Positions 7,381 to 15,205 of a DNA stretch of 64,000 nt are shown here, one piece after another; the stretch's first letter is position 1; every line of letters begins with the position of its first letter. A program made the translations under genes and the position numbers. Source of the stretch: Demequina phytophila (GTDB lineage Bacteria > Actinomycetota > Actinomycetes > Actinomycetales > Demequinaceae); assembly GCF_000971135.1 (NCBI RefSeq), contig NZ_BBLW01000001.1:124001-188000 (forward strand), written 5' to 3'. The notes under the pieces were generated by a model, which was not told where the DNA came from, did not search any database, and saw nothing but the letters and a program-made list of their open reading frames with translations.

Positions 7381-8424
7381 TCAGTACGGGTCCTCGCTGG
7401 AATCGTCGGAGTCGCGTTCAGCGATGATCGCCGCACGTCGCGCGCTGATGAGGAGGTCCGCGGAACCGAGCGCGGGTGGCGTCCGCGTGAACCCGTACGA
7501 GGCCGTCGACGGCGCGCCGATCGCGTGCCTGTAGATGCTGGCGCGGTCCGCCACTCCCCCGTCAGTCCCGAACCAGCCGGCGAGCACTTTGACGTTGGCG
7601 CCTGGGCGGCGGCTCGCGATGGTGTCGTTCGCCTCGCACACGACGAGAGCCATGGCGGCCGCACCGCGCACGACGGAGGAGCCGCGCCGGAAGACGCGCG
7701 GGTCCGCGAGCGCGATCCGCGCGAGGAGGCGCCTCATCGCGGTGCGGTGCTCGACGTCGAGGTGTGCGTCAGTGACCTCGTCGAGCAGTTCGAGGTACTC
7801 GGCCACCGGTGTGCGGATGTCCTCGGCGATCCCCTCCCATCGGAACTCCTCGTCGGGCAGCGGTTCCGTGTCGAGAGCGGCAAGCGCGTCCGGGCCGCCG
7901 ACGGAGGCGGCGAGGGCGTCACGCGCCCGGTCTCGGTAGTCGCGTAGCTCCTCGTCGCGGAGCCACGGGTCGACGGGTCCTCGCCCGCTCCAGGTCACCG
8001 TCCCGTGGATGCGCCGGACCGACTCGTGAATCTCTCGCGCCACCTCCTGAGACGTGAGCGGGTCGACGCCCTCGCGGCGGTGCACGAACCGAACGAAGCC
8101 GGCGAGCACCGTCGGCATCTCGTCAATGGCGCCGCAGTCCTTGACGATGCCGGGCGCCCACACACGCAACAGGTGGCCGACCACCTGGGAGTCCCACCGC
8201 ATCGTCCCGCCGAGGCTGACCACCTCGCCGAACGCCAGGATCAGGTCGAGGGCGCACCCGGCGCACTTACCCGGGCCGTACGGGGCGTCGTCGGATGCGA
8301 GGAACTCGGCTCGGAGGTTCTCGGACTCGTCGGAGAGCGCGCCATAGACGCGCTCGCCGGGGCGCGACACGCGTTCATCCCAGCCCCTGTCCCAGCCCGT
8401 GGACCACCACCGTTCATCTCGCAT
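7381..8424 (-). CDS. protein of unknown function, shorter paralogue
   Basis: This encodes 347 residues, matching the C-terminal half of the 602-residue neighbour over nearly its full length (see RFVHRREGVD, LDTEPLPDEEF, EHRTAMRRLLAR, LGSADLLISARRA). It is acidic at the end (DSDDSSEDPY) and has a CAGC pair near residue 55 that the paralogue lacks. Same strand, 48-bp gap, so probably one transcript. No catalytic motif is visible. One GGACGATGC motif copy lies in the coding region at 8199-8207. Confidence 0.65.
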   Translation of the reverse strand: MRDERWWSTGWDRGWDERVSRPGERVYGALSDESENLRAEFLASDDAPYGPGKCAGCALDLILAFGEVVSLGGTMRWDSQVVGHLLRVWAPGIVKDCGAIDEMPTVLAGFVRFVHRREGVDPLTSQEVAREIHESVRRIHGTVTWSGRGPVDPWLRDEELRDYRDRARDALAASVGGPDALAALDTEPLPDEEFRWEGIAEDIRTPVAEYLELLDEVTDAHLDVEHRTAMRRLLARIALADPRVFRRGSSVVRGAAAMALVVCEANDTIASRRPGANVKVLAGWFGTDGGVADRASIYRHAIGAPSTASYGFTRTPPALGSADLLISARRAAIIAERDSDDSSEDPY

Positions 8425-8433
8425 GCCCCGACG

Positions 8434-8556
8434 CTATCCACGCCGATCCCCCGGTGGACGTTCTCCACAGGACGGAACCCGCGCATCGTCCCGAGGCAGT
8501 GCCGGCGACCCCGGCGACCGATGTCCACAGGCCGTCCCGGCGCGAAGTTATCCACA
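8434..8556. promoter_or_regulatory. cluster of four DnaA-box-like sites in a divergent spacer
   Basis: Same-orientation sites CTATCCACG (8434), TTCTCCACA (8461), ATGTCCACA (8521) and TTATCCACA (8548). The last matches the textbook DnaA box exactly, the others at 7 of 9 positions or better. They lie between the divergent starts at 8424 and 8612. No dnaA, dnaN or AT-rich unwinding element is nearby, so this is not oriC. It could be a DnaA-titrating or DnaA-regulated site, or chance. Confidence 0.35.
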
Positions 8557-8611
8557 TCTACCAGGGGCAATGTCCGAGGTGGCTGTCAGACCCCCGTGAT
8601 GAACTTGTTCC

Positions 8612-10120
8612 ATGGACGTCACCACCGCAGCGCTCGACCGGGCAGCAGCCGGCATGCGCGCGCTCGACGGCGCTGACACCCGCGAGCTGCGCGGCGCGGG
8701 GCTCCATGCCGCGATCGTCGCCGCGTGCGAGGTGCTGTCGGAGGCGCGCCGGCTCGCGGCCCCGATCGCTGCGGCGGTCGCGCGCGATGCGGGTGGGCAG
8801 GGGCTGCGCGGCGGGATCTCGCGCGAGGCGGGGCACCGCAGCCCGGAGTACTTCATCGCGAGCCTGCTCGGCGGCACGGTGGCGGAGGCACGGACGCTCA
8901 TCGGTGCGGGGCTAGCGATGGACCCGGATGAGCCCGAGGGATCGGGCGGGCCGGGTGGTTCGCGCGGGCCGGGAGACCCGGACCAGGGCGGCGCGGGCGG
9001 CTCCGGTGGCGGCGGTGGCGACGACGACAACCCGGACCCGCCTGACCCCAACCCGAAGCCCGAGCGTCCCAAGCCGCGGCCGCCGGTTCGCGGATCGCTC
9101 GCGGAGGCGGTCGGCCGCGGGGCCGTCGCGATCGAGGCTGCTGCACTCATCCGCACCACCCTCATGGAGCTCTTCGACGTGGTCGACCGCCCGACGCTGT
9201 GGGAGATCGAGAAGCGGCTCGTGGCGAAGGCCCCACGCCTTTCCCTGTACGACCTGCGCAAGGCCTGCTGGCGCGAGCGCGCCACCGCCGACCCTGCGGG
9301 GTGGCTCGAGCGCGAGAAGCGGATCCGCGCGCGGCGCTCGCTCACGCTGGGCGAGGACGCCGAGGGCATGACGACCCTCACCGCGCGGCTCGACCCGCTC
9401 TCGGCCGCTCCCCTGCGCGCGTGGCTCGACGCGCAGACCACCGAGGCGTTCCGCTCGGCGCGCGACGCGGGCGTCACCGAGGAGCGCACGGCCGCTCAGA
9501 TCCGCGTCGACGCCCTGGCGGGGCTGGCCTCGCACGGGCTCGACTGCGACTCACCGGGGTCCGGTGTGAAGACCACCGTGATGGTGACCATCGACCGCGA
9601 TGCGCTGGAGAGCGAGCTGGGGCTCGGCTCGTGCGACGGGATCGGTGTGCCGGTGTCCGGCGCGACCGCGCGCATGCTGGCGGTCGACGCCGAGATCCTG
9701 CCCGCCGTGTGCGGCGGCGAGTCCGAGGTCCTGGACCTGGGCCGCGCGCGGCGCCTCTTCACCCGCGCCCAGCGTCGTGCCCTCTCCGTGCGCGACGGAG
9801 GGTGCGCGTGGTGCAGCGCCCCGATCTCCTGGGCGGACACCCACCACATCGACCACTGGGCGCGCGACGGCGGCTGCACCGACCTCTGCAACGGAGTCCT
9901 CCTCTGCCGCAGCTGCCATCTCCGCCTCCACGACACGGGCTGGGAGGTCGAGATCCACGGCGGCATGGTGTGGTTCAGACCGCCCGCGTCGGTGGACCCG
10001 AACAGGGTGGCGATCCTCGGTGGGCGACGGCGCCTCGCGCCCGAGGAGATGCCCGCGCCACCGCCTCTACCCACGTCGCCTGCCTCCCGCCGGTGCAGCG
10101 GGAACCACGTGCGGACATGA
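8612..10120 (+). CDS. DUF222 / HNH endonuclease domain protein (13E12-repeat type)
   Basis: This encodes 502 residues. The N-terminal DUF222 domain (about residues 1-105 and 160-330) is split by a Gly/Pro/Asp-rich low-complexity linker at about residues 108-155. The C-terminal HNH domain starts at GGCAWCSAPISWADTHHIDHW (about residue 395) and continues through the CNGVLLCRSCHLRLHD ligands, with all Cys pairs and the catalytic His-His present. This is a very common multicopy actinobacterial family that was found in mycobacteria as 13E12 repeats; its biological role is unsettled and association with mobile DNA is often suspected. It stands alone. Confidence 0.85.
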   Translation: MDVTTAALDRAAAGMRALDGADTRELRGAGLHAAIVAACEVLSEARRLAAPIAAAVARDAGGQGLRGGISREAGHRSPEYFIASLLGGTVAEARTLIGAGLAMDPDEPEGSGGPGGSRGPGDPDQGGAGGSGGGGGDDDNPDPPDPNPKPERPKPRPPVRGSLAEAVGRGAVAIEAAALIRTTLMELFDVVDRPTLWEIEKRLVAKAPRLSLYDLRKACWRERATADPAGWLEREKRIRARRSLTLGEDAEGMTTLTARLDPLSAAPLRAWLDAQTTEAFRSARDAGVTEERTAAQIRVDALAGLASHGLDCDSPGSGVKTTVMVTIDRDALESELGLGSCDGIGVPVSGATARMLAVDAEILPAVCGGESEVLDLGRARRLFTRAQRRALSVRDGGCAWCSAPISWADTHHIDHWARDGGCTDLCNGVLLCRSCHLRLHDTGWEVEIHGGMVWFRPPASVDPNRVAILGGRRRLAPEEMPAPPPLPTSPASRRCSGNHVRT

Positions 10121-10233
10121 AGATCGGCGAGGGAGACGATGCGCGGCGCACCTGGCTCGGTGGCGTTGCCCCCGTCGGAGTGCCCGGCTAGGGTCGACGG
10201 AAATCCGCACGCACGACTACTGGGGGTGTTCCA

Positions 10234-11721
10234 GTGCGGCACCTGCTTGCCATCGCAACGCTGGGGTGGGGTCTGGGGCTGGGTCTCGCGCTGGGTCCCG
10301 CGACCGCGGCGGCGGCCGCAGCGTCCAGCACAGCCATCGACGATTTCATCACCGCTGAGATGCCCGCCTCCGGCGCGCCCGGCGTCGCCTACGCGGTGAT
10401 CACGGACGGCGAGATTGGCGAGGAAGGCGCACACGGCGTCATGCGCGTGGACTCCGAGGATCCCGTCACCACGCACACGCCCTTCGTCATCGGCTCGATC
10501 TCGAAGAGCTTCACCGCGCTCGCCGTCATGCAGCTCGTCGAGGCGGGTGCGGTGGACCTCGACTCCCCCGCGGGCGACTACGTCGACACCCTCGCGGGCA
10601 CACCCGCAGGCGCCCCGACGGTGCGCGAGCTCCTCAGCCACACCAGCGGCTTCTCGACCCTGCAGGGCAATAGCGGGCACACCGAGTCCACCGGGAGTCC
10701 CGACGACCTCGCGAACGCCGTCGCCGCACTTGCCGCCGTCGAACCCGCGTACGCCCCCGGCACCACCTGGGAGTACTCCAACACGAACTACCAGATCCTC
10801 GGCGCGCTGATCGAGGACGTGACCGGCACCGCCTACGGCACCTACGTCACCGAGCACATCCTCGACCCGGTCGGGATGGCGGACAGCTTCGTCGCCGACG
10901 GTGAGGTCCACCCCGAGATCGCCACCGGCCACACGCCGTTGTTCTGGACCAAGCGACCGCTCGCCGAGAACACGACCGACATCGCCACCGCACCCCAGGG
11001 CGGGATAGTCGCAAGCGCACACGACGTCGCGCTCTACCTCGCGATGATGATGAACGGCGAGGACGACGTCCTCAGCGCCGACGGGAAGGCCCTCATGATG
11101 AGCCCCGCCGGCGATGTCTCGCCGTTCTACGGGTTCGGCTGGTACGTGGACACCTCGGACGGCACGGTGGGCCACACGGGCTCGACCCCGGGCGTCGAGA
11201 CGCAGGCCACCATGGTGCCCGCAAGGGATGATGCCGTGGTGGTCCTGGTCAACGCCGGCAGCGGCATCGGGTTCGGGGAGACCACGCAGCTGCGCTACGG
11301 GGTCACCGCGATCGCGCTCGACCTCGACTACGACGGCGAAGGCTCGCGCTGGGCGCAGAAGGCGCTCTTCCTGGGGCTTTGCCTCGCGCCGTTCGTCTAT
11401 CTCGCGAGCATGGCGTGGGCGTGGCGCAAGCGAGCGGCGGTCCGCGCGAAGAGGCACGCGGGGTTCGCAGGGCTGTTCAGCCTGTGGTTCCCGCTGCTCA
11501 CCACCGCCGTCGCGGCGTGGGTGCTGCTCGTGCTCGTGCCGGGCTTCATGGGAGCCCCGCTCGGGACGGTGCGGCTCTTCCAGCCGGACATGGCGCTCGC
11601 GACGACCGCCACCGCGGTGGGCGGAGTGCTGTGGGCGGCGTTGAGGCTCGCGATCGCCTACACAGGGCGACCGGCCAGCGAGCCTTCCGTCGAGCCAGAC
11701 GTGAGATCCGCCACTGGATGA
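10234..11721 (+). CDS. secreted/membrane serine hydrolase, class C beta-lactamase family
   Basis: This encodes 495 residues. A Sec signal peptide (about residues 1-27, ending GPATAAAAAASS) leads into the penicillin-binding-protein/beta-lactamase fold. SISK at 88-91 supplies the nucleophile Ser and Lys, YSN at 181-183 the second motif and HTG at 314-316 the third. The last 130 residues contain three or so membrane spans, so the catalytic domain is held outside the cell on a membrane tail. Members act as D-aminopeptidases, esterases or D,D-peptidases; the substrate is unknown. The start is GTG after a weak GGGGGT site. Confidence 0.85.
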   Translation: MRHLLAIATLGWGLGLGLALGPATAAAAAASSTAIDDFITAEMPASGAPGVAYAVITDGEIGEEGAHGVMRVDSEDPVTTHTPFVIGSISKSFTALAVMQLVEAGAVDLDSPAGDYVDTLAGTPAGAPTVRELLSHTSGFSTLQGNSGHTESTGSPDDLANAVAALAAVEPAYAPGTTWEYSNTNYQILGALIEDVTGTAYGTYVTEHILDPVGMADSFVADGEVHPEIATGHTPLFWTKRPLAENTTDIATAPQGGIVASAHDVALYLAMMMNGEDDVLSADGKALMMSPAGDVSPFYGFGWYVDTSDGTVGHTGSTPGVETQATMVPARDDAVVVLVNAGSGIGFGETTQLRYGVTAIALDLDYDGEGSRWAQKALFLGLCLAPFVYLASMAWAWRKRAAVRAKRHAGFAGLFSLWFPLLTTAVAAWVLLVLVPGFMGAPLGTVRLFQPDMALATTATAVGGVLWAALRLAIAYTGRPASEPSVEPDVRSATG

Positions 11722-11788
11722 CCCCTCTCACGCCGAGCTGGGCCTACCATCGTCCCGCGCAGCCCGCGCACGTCTGAGGGGACACTCC

Positions 11789-12247
11789 ATGCTCGCCGTT
11801 CGCCGCCTGAGCGCCGTCGCGGTCGCCACCGCCATCGCCGCCATCGCTTCGGTGCCCGCAGCCGCGCCGCCCGCCGACGCCGCCTCCGCGGTGCGGTTCT
11901 CGTACGTGCAGTACAACAGCCCCGGCTCCGACACCGGCGGCAACACCTCGCTCAACGGCGAGTACATCAAGATCAAGAACTACGGCACTGCCTCGAAGAA
12001 CCTCACTGGCTGGTCAGTCCGCGACGTCGCGAACCACGTCTACACGTTCGGCAAGTTCACACTGAAGCCGGGTGCCACCGTGACCCTCTACACAGGCAAG
12101 GGCACCAACACCGCGTCAAAGCGCTACTGGGGACAGACCTGGTACATCTGGAACAACGATGGCGATACCGCGAAGCTCCGGAACGCGTCCGGCACCACGG
12201 TCGCCAGCTGCAAGTGGGGCAGCTCGGGCTCCGCCAAGAACTGCTAG
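11789..12247 (+). CDS. secreted lamin-tail-domain protein
   Basis: This encodes 152 residues. A signal peptide (about residues 1-33, ending PPADAAS) precedes one lamin tail domain: VRFSYVQYNSPGSD, NGEYIKIKNYG, LTGWSVRDVANHVYTFGKF, LKPGATVTLYTGKGTNT, then YWGQTWYIWNNDGDTAKLRN. This is the beta-sandwich pattern in which NGEYIxIKN and LTGWSVRD are typical. Bacterial members are secreted and often attached to nucleases or surface proteins; this one is a bare domain of unknown binding partner. GAGGGG lies eight bases before the ATG. The transcription unit is monocistronic and faces the next gene. Confidence 0.8.
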   Translation: MLAVRRLSAVAVATAIAAIASVPAAAPPADAASAVRFSYVQYNSPGSDTGGNTSLNGEYIKIKNYGTASKNLTGWSVRDVANHVYTFGKFTLKPGATVTLYTGKGTNTASKRYWGQTWYIWNNDGDTAKLRNASGTTVASCKWGSSGSAKNC

Positions 12248-12263
12248 ACCTCAGCCTCGTCGC

Positions 12264-12686
12264 TCAGTCGCACCCGCAGGACCCGGAAGGCGTCCGCGCC
12301 TGCCAGCACACCTCGCAGATGCCGTAGCTCTTCTGCTCCGAAGGGTCGGCGGGCGTGATGCGCTTCTGCACGCCAGGGCTCATGCTGCGCTTGGTGACGG
12401 GGAAGTCGACGGCCCAGTTGACCATGCCGTTGCCGTGGGTCTTGTCGCGCACCCGGTCGGGAAGGTCGGAGGCGGCGATCGCCTCGCGCTTGGAACCGAA
12501 CCACTCGGTCGACCGCTTGTTGATGTGCAGCGGGTGCAGGCCGTCCTCACGGAACGCCTTGATGTAGGTGGACTTCACCTCGCAGCCCGTCACCCCTGCT
12601 CTGAGGGCGATCTGGCGCACCAGAGGGCGGGCCTCGTCGGCGATCTTGAGCTGCTCCATGGCAGCCTCGAGGGGGATGTAGGTCAC
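12264..12686 (-). CDS. protein of unknown function with C-terminal Cys cluster
   Basis: This encodes about 140 residues. The N-terminal part (LEAAMEQLKIADEARPLVRQ) looks helical. The C-terminus GICEVCWQARTPSGSCGCD has a CxxC plus a CxC, suggesting a small metal site. A GTG at 12695 is possible, but AAGGGG sits eight bases before the GTG at 12686, so I prefer that start. The stop lies 17 bases from the end of the lamin-tail gene on the other strand. Not recognised. Confidence 0.5.
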   Translation of the reverse strand: MTYIPLEAAMEQLKIADEARPLVRQIALRAGVTGCEVKSTYIKAFREDGLHPLHINKRSTEWFGSKREAIAASDLPDRVRDKTHGNGMVNWAVDFPVTKRSMSPGVQKRITPADPSEQKSYGICEVCWQARTPSGSCGCD

Positions 12687-12741
12687 GTCGTTCACCCCTT
12701 AGGGTCCCATGAACTTCGGGGGTCCTGCAGGGCCGGACGGC

Positions 12742-14754
12742 CTACTCGAGGTCTCCGAGGTCGATCGACAGGTCAAGATTCGCGGGCGCTGAGAGCCCCG
12801 AGGGCGGCGCCGGACGCACCGGCCGGGCCACCACGTGCGGCACCTCGGTCACCAGCCGCTCCGGCAACGTCCCCAGGAAGTACGCGTCCTCGACGAACCC
12901 CGCGGCCGCTCCCCCGGCACCGACCCATGCCCGCACCGGCGTGTGCGACACGGTCCGCGTCACCATCAGCCGGTCCCGCGCCCGAGTGAGCGCCACGTAG
13001 AGCACGCGCCGCTCCTCCTCGATCTCGTCCACGTCACCCAGGGCCCGCGCAGACGGGTACGACCCCGCCGACACCCCCGCCACGAACGCCCAGTCCCGCT
13101 CGAGCCCCTTCGCCGAATGCACCGTCGACACGATCACGTGATCCTGCTGCGACTCCGGCTCCATCTCCGAGGTGAACACCGGCGACAGGATGTACTCCTC
13201 GATGAACTCGAGGATGCTGCGACGGGTGGCAGCGAGCCGCTCGACGTGCACGAGGTCGCGGGCGCGCGCCTCCCAGTTGTCGTTGCGGTACTTGTGCGCC
13301 AGGACCGGCTGGAGCATGGCCGCGGCCCTGCCCACCGCATCGTCCACCCGGGCCGCCGCGTCCTCGATCGCGTCGAGGCCCGCGGCCAGCCACGCGGGCA
13401 TCCCGGCGAGCGCGACGGCACGCGAATCCCGGGCGCTCGCCCCACCCGCCCTTGCTGACAGGAACGCGTCGAAGGACCGCGCGGCCGTCACGTCGCCGAC
13501 CCGCGGGACGAGGGTGAGGAGGCGCATCCACGCGACCTCGTCGTCGGGGTTCGCGACCACGCGCAACGCGGCGAGGACGTCGCGCACATGGGCGCTTTCC
13601 AGGAGCTTCACGCCGCCGAAGAACACGTAGGGGATGTCGTTCTCGACCAGCCGCGCCTCGATCGCGCGGCCCGAGTAGTTGGAGCGGACCAGCACCAGGT
13701 GCGTGGCCCAGGGCAGCTCGTCGGCGCGGGCGCGGAGCATCTCGGCGGCGATCCAGCCGGCCTCGTCGGCGGGGGTCTCGAAGCTGTGGAGCTCGGGCTT
13801 CGCGCCGCGGCCGCGGACGGCGCGCAGCTTCTTGTCGTAGCCGAGCGGGGACGCCGAAAGGAGCCAGTTCGACAGGTCGAGGATCTCCTGCGTGGACCTG
13901 TAGTTGTCCTCGAGCTTGAGCACGGCGGCTCCCGGAACCCGCGACGCGAAGGAATGGATGGAGGCGAAGTCCGCCCCACGGAAGCCGTAGATCGACTGTG
14001 CGTCGTCGCCCACGCAATACAGCCGCGTGTGAGGCACCAGCGGGTCGAGGATGAGCCACTGCAGCGGGTTGGTGTCCTGCATCTCGTCGACGAGGATCTC
14101 GTCGTAGTGCGACCCGACCCAGGCCGCCACCGCAGGGTCCTCGAGGCGCTTCGCGAAGACCCGCAGGATATCGTCGTAGGTGAGGTAGCGGCGCTCCTGC
14201 TTGCGCTGCTCGTACGCGCGCACCGCCGCGCCGATCGCCTTCGCGTCGACGTCCATGTCAGGGAACTTGACCGCGATCGCGGCCGCGAGCGTGCGCCGCG
14301 TGTTGTGCGCGAAGCTCAGCACGTCGACGATCTGCGCGGCCTTGAGCCCCTCGACCCGCTTGCCCCGGCCGAGCACGCCGCGCATCACCTGCAGCTGGTC
14401 CTCCGCGTCGAGCACGCTCCAGCCCTCGTAGCCGAAGACGTCGGGCGCGCCGCGCACCTCCCGCATGGCCCAGCCGTGGAACGTCATGGCCGCCACCCGG
14501 GACGATGCGCCGGCCAGGTCTCCCTGGACGCGCGACCGGATCTCGGCGGCGGCGCGGCGGGTGAAGGTGATCGCCAGGATCCGGTCGGGCGGCGTCCCCT
14601 GCTTGATGAGGTGGCGAATGCGGGCGACGATCGTGGTGGTCTTGCCCGTGCCGGCGCCGGCGAGGATGAGGTTGTGGCTCGCGCCGGTCAGGACGGCGGC
14701 TCGCTGTGCGTCGTTGAGGTGGCTCAGCGACCCGTCCACCTGCTCCTCAGCCAT
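12742..14754 (-). CDS. UvrD/Rep-type superfamily 1 DNA helicase
   Basis: This encodes 670 residues. Motifs in order: the Q motif LNDAQRAAV; Walker A GAGTGKT (33-39); ITFTRRAAAEIR (motif Ia); VDEMQDTN (Walker B, with DEMQ in place of the usual DEXQ); CVGDDAQSIYGFRGAD (motif III); LEDNYRST (IV); TVHSAKGLERDWAFV (V); and EERRVLYVALTRARD (VI). This is a 3'-5' ATP-dependent helicase of DNA repair and replication restart. It lacks the C-terminal HRDC and zinc regions of UvrD2 and the long UvrD1 tail, so the exact orthologue is unclear. Two motif copies (13337, 14500) lie inside it. Confidence 0.9.
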   Translation of the reverse strand: MAEEQVDGSLSHLNDAQRAAVLTGASHNLILAGAGTGKTTTIVARIRHLIKQGTPPDRILAITFTRRAAAEIRSRVQGDLAGASSRVAAMTFHGWAMREVRGAPDVFGYEGWSVLDAEDQLQVMRGVLGRGKRVEGLKAAQIVDVLSFAHNTRRTLAAAIAVKFPDMDVDAKAIGAAVRAYEQRKQERRYLTYDDILRVFAKRLEDPAVAAWVGSHYDEILVDEMQDTNPLQWLILDPLVPHTRLYCVGDDAQSIYGFRGADFASIHSFASRVPGAAVLKLEDNYRSTQEILDLSNWLLSASPLGYDKKLRAVRGRGAKPELHSFETPADEAGWIAAEMLRARADELPWATHLVLVRSNYSGRAIEARLVENDIPYVFFGGVKLLESAHVRDVLAALRVVANPDDEVAWMRLLTLVPRVGDVTAARSFDAFLSARAGGASARDSRAVALAGMPAWLAAGLDAIEDAAARVDDAVGRAAAMLQPVLAHKYRNDNWEARARDLVHVERLAATRRSILEFIEEYILSPVFTSEMEPESQQDHVIVSTVHSAKGLERDWAFVAGVSAGSYPSARALGDVDEIEEERRVLYVALTRARDRLMVTRTVSHTPVRAWVGAGGAAAGFVEDAYFLGTLPERLVTEVPHVVARPVRPAPPSGLSAPANLDLSIDLGDLE

Positions 14755-14796
14755 GCCGACGAGTCTAGGTCCGGGGTGCGACAGGGCCGACCCCGC

Positions 14797-15183
14797 CTAC
14801 CGCCCCACGCTCGCCCACACCTCGGCCAACGGCTCCCCCGACGCCACCCGCAGATCCCGCGACCCGAGCGGCTCCGCCAGCTCGAACGTCACCGTGCAGA
14901 TGGGCTGGCTCGCGTTCATCGGGATGAACCCGGAGCCCCCGAACCCCAGCAGGTCCAGCGTCACCGCATCGGCGGACTCGAGCGCCCGCAGCCGGATCAT
15001 CTGGCCGCACCCTCCCGGCGGCGCGTACGCCACGGTCAGGGCCGAACCCGACGCCGAGTACCCGTCCACAAACGCCTGTTCCGTCGCCCCGACCATCCCC
15101 ACGCCGGCCACTCCGAGGGCGAGGACGCCTACCGCAAGGCCGTGCGAGACCACGGCACCGGCACCTACCAGGGGCGTTCCCAT
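14797..15183 (-). CDS. small exported or membrane-anchored protein of unknown function
   Basis: This encodes 128 residues. A Gly/Val-rich hydrophobic segment (about residues 5-33) is followed by a polar, mostly beta-predicted domain with one Cys pair (GGCG near residue 58 and PICTVTF near residue 97) that could form a disulfide outside the membrane. No family recognised. It sits upstream of the helicase on the same strand, with a 42-bp gap, and could share its transcript. Confidence 0.5.
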   Translation of the reverse strand: MGTPLVGAGAVVSHGLAVGVLALGVAGVGMVGATEQAFVDGYSASGSALTVAYAPPGGCGQMIRLRALESADAVTLDLLGFGGSGFIPMNASQPICTVTFELAEPLGSRDLRVASGEPLAEVWASVGR

Positions 15184-15205
15184 GCCGCCACGGTACTCCC
15201 ACGAG

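Noticed and set aside
8434..8556. Chromosomal origin of replication
   Set aside because: No dnaA, dnaN, gyrB or rpmH gene and no AT-rich unwinding region is near the DnaA-box-like sites.
9496..11457. Long open frames antisense to real genes, such as the 653-codon minus-strand frame here and similar ones over cysA/cysT, valS and tig
   Set aside because: At this G+C content the antisense frame lacks stops by chance. These frames read as Arg/Ala/His-rich low-complexity sequence with no ribosome binding site, and they cover well-supported genes.
11751..11761. Extra motif copies with one mismatch (for example ACCATCGTCCC at 11748 and sites near 7291, 8144, 10137, 33168, 53570)
   Set aside because: They differ from the 9-mer at one position and were left out of the count, although some may be decayed copies.
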